A DNA stretch of 48,362 bases, taken from assembly GCA_919902665.1 (NCBI GenBank), contig CAKKRK010000043.1, positions 1 to 48,362 of the forward strand. Direction: 5' to 3'. Source of the DNA: Nitrospiraceae bacterium (lineage in GTDB: Bacteria; Nitrospirota; Nitrospiria; Nitrospirales; Nitrospiraceae). Within the stretch, counting starts at the first letter, position 1, and the number at the start of each line of letters is the position of its first letter. Under the pieces are notes generated by a model. That model did not search any database and was not told the origin of the DNA. It saw only the letters and a list, made by a program, of their open reading frames with translations. Positions 43,844-48,362 of this stretch are shown one piece after another. The translations under genes and the position numbers were made by a program.

Positions 43844-44845
43844 TTATAGCGTTGCGCAGCGATGCAAGCGATTCATGATCGCGACCCCCAACCCTTCTTC
43901 CTGACAAGGCTCCGCATAGATCCGATCTAGACCAAGGGAGTCCAGCCTTCGCAATGCTGCAAACAGATGGCGTGCGGCTTCCCTTAGATCGCCGGTTGAA
44001 GAAAGAACTTCAACGGCGGCAAAGTGATCGTCGGTGTCTCTTGGATGCGAGTGGATGAGTAAGCCCGCGCGCACGCCATCTTTCAGGATTGGCCTTGCTC
44101 CAGCTGAGGCTAAGACTGTCAGTGGTGTCTGGGTTGCGTAGTGGCGTGATAATTGACCAGGCGCGATTGGCGTGTGATTGACGGACAACGACTGACGAAT
44201 AGAACCGACGATAGAACTAAGTTGCTCGATGGTGATGCTGCCTGGGCGCAACAACTCGGGCTGTGATCCTGCCAGTGAAACAATCGTCGATTCAACTCCA
44301 ATCGGACATGGTCCGTCATCGAGTATGAGGTCGACGGTATTCCCAAGCCCAGCAGCTACGTGCTGAGCCGTTGTTGGACTGACATAGCCGAATAGATTGG
44401 CGCTGGGTGCTGCGATTGGGGTGCCTGCCTCTCGAATAAGGCTCTGCGCCACCGGATGGTTGGGCATTCTGACTGCTACCGTTGAGAGCCCAGCGGTGAT
44501 GAGATCTGGGATCGCCGGCTGTTTTGGCAAGACCAACGTCAACGGACCGGGCCAAAACGCGTCAATGAGCCGCTGACCCACAGCAGGAAGAGATGCAATC
44601 ACCATCTCCAGCTGCGTAAGGTCAGCGATGTGGACGATGAGCGGATCGAACTGAGGACGTTGTTTGGCTTCGAAGACCTTCGCTGCTGCCTCAGCATTCA
44701 TCGCATCGCAGCCCAGTCCATAGACCGTTTCGGTTGGAAATGCGACGAGTCCACCTGATGTGATGATTCTTCCTGCTCGTCGAATGGATTCAGCATCTGA
44801 TGCTGAGAGGATGGCGCCCTTCACATGATTCTTCTCTCTCTCCAT
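43844..44845 (-). CDS. sua5: L-threonylcarbamoyladenylate synthase, Sua5 type
   Basis: This 333-residue cytoplasmic enzyme makes threonylcarbamoyl-AMP from threonine, bicarbonate and ATP for the t6A37 modification of tRNA. The YrdC domain fills the first ~200 residues (GGLVAFPTETVYGLGCDA, RPQFDPLIVHIAD, PGPLTLVL, PSANLFGYVSPT). The C-terminal Sua5 domain follows (TPIAPGQLSRHYATQTPL linker, then about 110 residues). Length fits the two-domain Sua5 type rather than the short TsaC. It is convergent with the SmbP-like gene. Confidence 0.9.
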   Translation of the reverse strand: MEREKNHVKGAILSASDAESIRRAGRIITSGGLVAFPTETVYGLGCDAMNAEAAAKVFEAKQRPQFDPLIVHIADLTQLEMVIASLPAVGQRLIDAFWPGPLTLVLPKQPAIPDLITAGLSTVAVRMPNHPVAQSLIREAGTPIAAPSANLFGYVSPTTAQHVAAGLGNTVDLILDDGPCPIGVESTIVSLAGSQPELLRPGSITIEQLSSIVGSIRQSLSVNHTPIAPGQLSRHYATQTPLTVLASAGARPILKDGVRAGLLIHSHPRDTDDHFAAVEVLSSTGDLREAARHLFAALRRLDSLGLDRIYAEPCQEEGLGVAIMNRLHRCATL

Positions 44846-44873
44846 AAGGAATGCTGCACAGCGTGCTGATCGC

Positions 44874-45395
44874 CTACTCCTTCACAGTCATCGTAATTTT
44901 GATCGGATCGAGTGGGTTGTCTCGCTCGTCACGAGGAGCACCGACAATCTTGTCGACGATGTCGATCCCACGAAAGACTTCTCCAAACACCGTGTAGCAC
45001 CGATCCAACCCGCTGTTGTCTCCGACGCAGATAAAAAACTGTGAGCCGTTGTCGTTGAAGTCGCGCGTACTATTGCTCTCACGCGGCATTTTTGCCATGG
45101 AGAGTGCGCCGCGCTTGTGTGGGTAATCGTTTGGCTCGGGCGAAAGAAAGTATCCTGGTCCGCCCGTGCCGTGGAGTGCACGCTCGGGAGATTTGCTCAA
45201 TGGATCCCCGCCCTGAATGATGAACCCAGGCACCACACGATGGAACGTGGTGCCGTCATAGAACCCCATCTTGATGAGATTGATGAGGTTCTCTACATGG
45301 CGCGGAGCGGCGTCTGGGTAGAAGCGAATCTTGATCTCACCGAATCTCGTGGCGATCGTGACGCGGGGATCCTTTTTTTGAAACTGCATGCTCAT
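44874..45395 (-). CDS. Cyclophilin-type peptidyl-prolyl isomerase
   Basis: This 173-residue cytoplasmic protein has no signal peptide. Cyclophilin marks are GEIKIRFYPDAAPRHVENL, GFYDGTTFHRVVPGFIIQGG (active-site Arg and Phe), NDNGSQFFICVGD and YTVFGEVFRGIDIVDKI. The usual QFFI-x-T/C core is intact. It lies 28 nt upstream of the Sua5 gene on the same strand, so they are probably co-transcribed. Confidence 0.92.
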   Translation of the reverse strand: MSMQFQKKDPRVTIATRFGEIKIRFYPDAAPRHVENLINLIKMGFYDGTTFHRVVPGFIIQGGDPLSKSPERALHGTGGPGYFLSPEPNDYPHKRGALSMAKMPRESNSTRDFNDNGSQFFICVGDNSGLDRCYTVFGEVFRGIDIVDKIVGAPRDERDNPLDPIKITMTVKE

Positions 45396-45460
45396 GGTCT
45401 GACTGTATCAAGGCCGTCTTCTCGATGACAAGGACTGGTGAGGACGTTGAGTTCGTGCCA

Positions 45461-46777
45461 TCACGGCTCAGGGCCATTTTCTGTGAGTCCATCACCTGGG
45501 GTGATGCCGAGCCACATAATTCCACCGATCAGGGCTATGATTGCGGCAAAGCCGAGCGAAGCGGGCCATCCCCACTGGTGAGCGATCCATGGTGTGATTG
45601 TAGGTGAAAGGGCGCCGCCGAGATTGGCGCCCATATTCATGAGACCTGACAAGCTACCGGCATGGGTCGGTGACAGATCGCTTGTCGAGGACCAATAGGC
45701 GCCGATGGTGAAGTAGAGCCAACCTGCACCCAATGAGAGGCCGGCGATCGCCAGGTAGGGAGACTCCACGCTTGCACCGAGCGCGATCGAGCTTGCGGCT
45801 AACACCATACCTGTCATGCCTACAATCTGGCGACCTTTGGTAATGCCGTGGCGCATCGCTAGCCGATCGGTGACCCATCCACCGAGTGGACATGAGATAA
45901 GAATTGTGAGAAAGGGGGCGGCAGCAAACACCCCACCACTTAAGATAGTGAAGCCACGCGCATTGACGAGGTAGAGATAGAACCATGACATGTAGACGTA
46001 CGCGACATAGCCGAGACATCCGTAACTCAACGTGAGCCACCACACGCTTGGTGTTTTTCGGAAGGTGGCCCAAGGAATCGATGGCTGGGTGACGGGAACC
46101 GACGTCTTGGATTGTCCTGTCTCGTGATCGTGGTGCCATCGGTGACTTGTCGGACGATCAGCGGCCAAGAGCCACCAGATAGCGGCGAGGCCTATCCCTA
46201 AGCCGCTCGAAAGGTAAAACGCTACTTGCCAACCATAGTTAACCATGATCCAAGCGGTGAGGGGGGGAGTAATCGCTGCGCCGATTCCGATCCCACCAAT
46301 GGCGATGCCGATGCCGAGACCGCGTTCAAGTGCCGGGAGCCAGTCGGTGACCGCGCGATTAAACGTCGGCAAGGCTGCCGCTTCTCCCACTCCAAGGAGA
46401 AATCTGATACAGGCCAGAGCACCGACCACTCCCAAGGGCCCGGCCAGAAATGATGTCGCCGCGATGGCTGTCCAAGCGGTGAAGCAGGACCACCAGATGA
46501 GTGCGATCGTCAGCACGATGCGTATGCCCCAACGATCACTGAGCCAGCCGCCGGGTATTTGGAACAGAGCGTACCCGACGACGAATGCGGAGAAGACCAA
46601 GCCCATTTCCTGATCGGTCAATCCCAGCGCTGGCATCATTTGCCGCGCGGTGACAGAGATATTGACGCGATCGATGTAGGTCACAACGCTGATGGCAAAG
46701 AGGAGCCCGAGAATCAACCAGCGCAGGGGGGAAGGAGGGGAAGATTGAAGGCCCTTCGTGGAGATCGTCTCGCTCAC
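45461..46777 (-). CDS. Major facilitator superfamily transporter
   Basis: This 438-residue protein has about 12 membrane helices and is read from GTG 46777. The N-terminal YIDRVNISVTARQMMPALG and GGWLSDRWGIR are typical of the anion:cation symporter (ACS) group of the MFS, which includes hexuronate and glucarate transporters. The central loop (DHETGQSKTSVPVTQPS) separates two six-helix halves. The substrate cannot be told from sequence. Confidence 0.85.
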   Translation of the reverse strand: MSETISTKGLQSSPPSPLRWLILGLLFAISVVTYIDRVNISVTARQMMPALGLTDQEMGLVFSAFVVGYALFQIPGGWLSDRWGIRIVLTIALIWWSCFTAWTAIAATSFLAGPLGVVGALACIRFLLGVGEAAALPTFNRAVTDWLPALERGLGIGIAIGGIGIGAAITPPLTAWIMVNYGWQVAFYLSSGLGIGLAAIWWLLAADRPTSHRWHHDHETGQSKTSVPVTQPSIPWATFRKTPSVWWLTLSYGCLGYVAYVYMSWFYLYLVNARGFTILSGGVFAAAPFLTILISCPLGGWVTDRLAMRHGITKGRQIVGMTGMVLAASSIALGASVESPYLAIAGLSLGAGWLYFTIGAYWSSTSDLSPTHAGSLSGLMNMGANLGGALSPTITPWIAHQWGWPASLGFAAIIALIGGIMWLGITPGDGLTENGPEP

Positions 46778-46848
46778 AATAGCTCGGCTAGCACATTCAT
46801 GTGGAAGGTGATCACTCTGAGGTTTGGTAGGGGGCGCGGGAATGAATT

Positions 46849-46881
46849 GCGTTGCCGCCTCCTTGGGAGAGGCGGCAACGC
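46849..46881 (-). terminator. Terminator stem-loop downstream of the FKBP gene
   Basis: GCGTTGCCGCCTC (46849-46861) and GAGGCGGCAACGC (46869-46881) are perfect 13-bp complements around a 7-nt loop, just after the FKBP stop. The T-run is poor, but the stem is very strong. Confidence 0.75.
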
Positions 46882-46888
46882 GAAGTAG

Positions 46889-47566
46889 TTATTTAGCAAC
46901 AACCTCGAGCAGCTCAACCTCGAAAACTAAGGTTGAACCTGGCTTAATGATCGGCGGTGAACCGCCGTCACCATAGGCCAGATTGGATGGGCACACCAGT
47001 CGGCTTTTCCCTCCGACCTTGATCTGTTGGACGCCCTCGGTCCAGCACTTAATGACTTTGTCCAATGGAAATGTCGCTGGTTCCCCTCGCTTGACGGAAC
47101 TATCGAAGACTGTCCCATCGGTTAAGGTGCCATGGTAATGGACCTTGACTGTATCTGTTGCCTTTGGTGTGGCCCCGGTTCCAGGCTTGATGGTGGTGAT
47201 CACGATGCCGGATTCAGTTTTGGTGGCACCCTTCTCCGAGGCCGCTTTCGTTAGAAATGCGGCTCCTGCTTTCTTTTCACCCTCAGCAAGCAGCGCCACT
47301 CGAGCCTGTTGCAGTTGCTGGATCTTTGGCCCGAATGTTTGGAGGTCAGCTTTAGGGGGGCGCTTCAGTACGCCGTCGGTAAGGCCATTTTTGACCATAT
47401 CGAGTTCGGCGTCGCTTAGCGAAAATGTTCCTAGCGATTGGCTAATGGCCAATCCAAGAGCATACAAAGTCTTCTGGTCATCATTCGCTGGATCCTGCGA
47501 GGCCGCTAATAACGGTGTCGAGAGCGTGAGAAGCCCTATGGCAAAACAGAGTGTACGAATTCGCAT
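46889..47566 (-). CDS. Exported FKBP-type peptidyl-prolyl isomerase
   Basis: This 225-residue protein is read from ATG at 47566, which places the signal peptide first (RIRTLCFAIGLLTLSTPLLA); the frame continues to 47614 without support. The N-terminal dimerisation region (about 25-115, YALGLAISQSLGTFSLSD) is of FkpA/Mip type. The C-terminal FKBP domain has VKVHYHGTLTDGTVFDSS, CWTEGVQQIKVGGKSRLVCP, YGDGGSPPIIKPGSTLVFEVELL. It is a periplasmic folding helper and could act on exported oxidases, although its own position is in the housekeeping group. Confidence 0.92.
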   Translation of the reverse strand: MRIRTLCFAIGLLTLSTPLLAASQDPANDDQKTLYALGLAISQSLGTFSLSDAELDMVKNGLTDGVLKRPPKADLQTFGPKIQQLQQARVALLAEGEKKAGAAFLTKAASEKGATKTESGIVITTIKPGTGATPKATDTVKVHYHGTLTDGTVFDSSVKRGEPATFPLDKVIKCWTEGVQQIKVGGKSRLVCPSNLAYGDGGSPPIIKPGSTLVFEVELLEVVAK

Positions 47567-47720
47567 GGAGTGAGGGTCCTTTCTTATGATGGTCGATGGG
47601 CCAATGTGGCACATAAGGATACGATAGGCTTTCCAAATCTCACAACAGAAATTTCACTAGAAGTAGGTAGGGCCAGTCAGGCGAGGTTCTATGCTCCACG
47701 CAACTATGCGGTTGAGCGTG

Positions 47721-47813
47721 TGGCGGAGAGGGAGGGATTTGAACCCTCGGTAGAGATTTTGTCCCTACGGCGGTTTAGCAAACCGCTGCCTTCGGCCACT
47801 CGGCCACCTCTCC
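47721..47813 (-). tRNA. tRNA-Ser (anticodon GCU)
   Basis: On the minus strand GGAGAGG (47813-47807) pairs with CCTCTCC (47731-47725) as the acceptor stem, followed by discriminator G and an encoded CCA (47723-47721). The anticodon stem GCGGT/ACCGC holds loop TTGCTAA with anticodon GCT. A long variable arm, typical of a class II serine tRNA, and a TTCAAAT T-loop are present. Confidence 0.95.
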
Positions 47814-48065
47814 ACGTCACAATTAATGGATTTCGCCGCATCCACAGCGGAAAGCGTCGCTAGGGCGGGAATCACCGACGAGGGGGCATCTTACCTCAGC
47901 TGATAGGGAGGGTACAAGAGAGGAGTGCTGTCTTGGGCTAACACTGCATCCTGTCTTAGAATTGGTTTTCGATGGGGGCTCCTCAGGCATCATACGAATG
48001 ATCATCTGCAGTCGACGCCATTCTGAGCGCAGACTCTATGGGGAAGAACGTGTGCTTGTGGACAA

Positions 48066-48353
48066 ATGTGTAAGCAATCTGAGCGTGAGAGTGCCCGAGT
48101 GATCTCTCATCCTTGGTGGCCAGCTCATCAGTTCAAAGAACTTTTGTCGGAGGCTCAATGGTCGGACTGCGCGTATGGGTTTCTCCTGGAAGGCGCTCGA
48201 GTGATCTTCACTATTCAGGAGCGGGATCGCATAACGAAGTTTGGCGTAGCTTGGTCGGACGACACCGCTGAGGATCAGCATGTGAAGTGCCTTCCGTTTT
48301 TGTCGTGTGCGGAAGGTGTCAATGAGTTTGGGACACTTGCTGTTGGCATTTAG
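48066..48353 (+). CDS. Small hypothetical protein
   Basis: This is a 95-residue frame with balanced composition (FKELLSEAQWSDCAYGFLL, GARVIFTIQERDRITKFGVAW) and no signal or membrane segment. No good ribosome site precedes the ATG. The mixed hydrophobic and charged pattern looks protein-like, but there is no recognised family. It could be a real small cytoplasmic protein or a chance frame. Confidence 0.4.
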   Translation: MCKQSERESARVISHPWWPAHQFKELLSEAQWSDCAYGFLLEGARVIFTIQERDRITKFGVAWSDDTAEDQHVKCLPFLSCAEGVNEFGTLAVGI

Positions 48354-48362
48354 TGTAGAACC

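Noticed and set aside
47570-47863. Plus-strand 97-residue frame
   Set aside because: It runs across the antisense of tRNA-Ser; the GFEPSVEIL-like sequence is the well-known false translation of a serine tRNA.
1-48362. CRISPR arrays, prophage or conjugative genes
   Set aside because: No regular direct-repeat array, phage structural gene or conjugation gene was seen; the only mobile trace is the IS-like end at the left edge.

Overview
The window looks like a chromosomal segment of a Nitrospira-type bacterium (phylum Nitrospirota). This rests on moderately GC-rich codon use and on a gene set I associate with that group: a MutL-type ASKHA operon, very large exported multicopper oxidases, and plastocyanin-like proteins with a carboxypeptidase-regulatory fold. 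No marker gene here settles genus or species, and no database search was run.

Layout. (1) 1-54: a probable IS21-type insertion-sequence end, followed by a strong sigma70-type promoter. (2) 139-8355: a tightly packed, partly overlapping eight-gene operon. It encodes a small conserved protein, a MutL/GlmL-like ATPase, a barrel-sandwich protein, four membrane or exported proteins and a Memo-family protein. It looks like an uncharacterised envelope complex. (3) 9184-43785: the main feature, a 35-kb island built around three paralogous multicopper oxidases of about 1,580-1,650 residues (MCO1 9184-14124, MCO2 29071-33810, MCO3 37190-41935). Around them sit four cupredoxin-like exported proteins, five SUMF1/FGE-fold proteins that all lack the catalytic Cys pair, three proteins with a LolA-like fold, a PsbP-like protein, an exported HEAT-repeat protein, a SmbP-like small metal-binding protein and an HtrA-like protease. 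A histidine kinase and an NtrC-type sigma54 activator lie between MCO1 and MCO2. (4) 43844-47566: a minus-strand housekeeping group (Sua5, cyclophilin, MFS transporter, FKBP), then tRNA-Ser(GCU) and a small hypothetical gene.

How the genes may work together. Nearly every island product has an export signal, and both the oxidases and the cupredoxins carry intact copper-ligand motifs. The simplest reading is a periplasmic or outer-envelope copper-oxidase system: giant oxidases, small blue-copper-like partners that could carry electrons or copper, and FGE-fold/LolA-like/HEAT proteins that could help assembly or sorting. The substrate cannot be read from sequence. Length and permuted motif order recall the MnxG/MofA manganese-oxidase type, but Mn(II), Fe(II), Cu(I) or an organic substrate are all possible.

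Regulation is partly visible. MCO2 is preceded by two matching 22-bp dyads (ATGGGGCG-N5-GTCCCATTC) and a -24/-12 sigma54 promoter. They lie immediately downstream of the sigma54 activator gene, at distances typical of NtrC enhancers. MCO1 has an even better -24/-12 element. MCO3 appears to have a sigma70-type promoter instead. Each MCO gene ends in a stem-loop terminator placed before its downstream partner gene.
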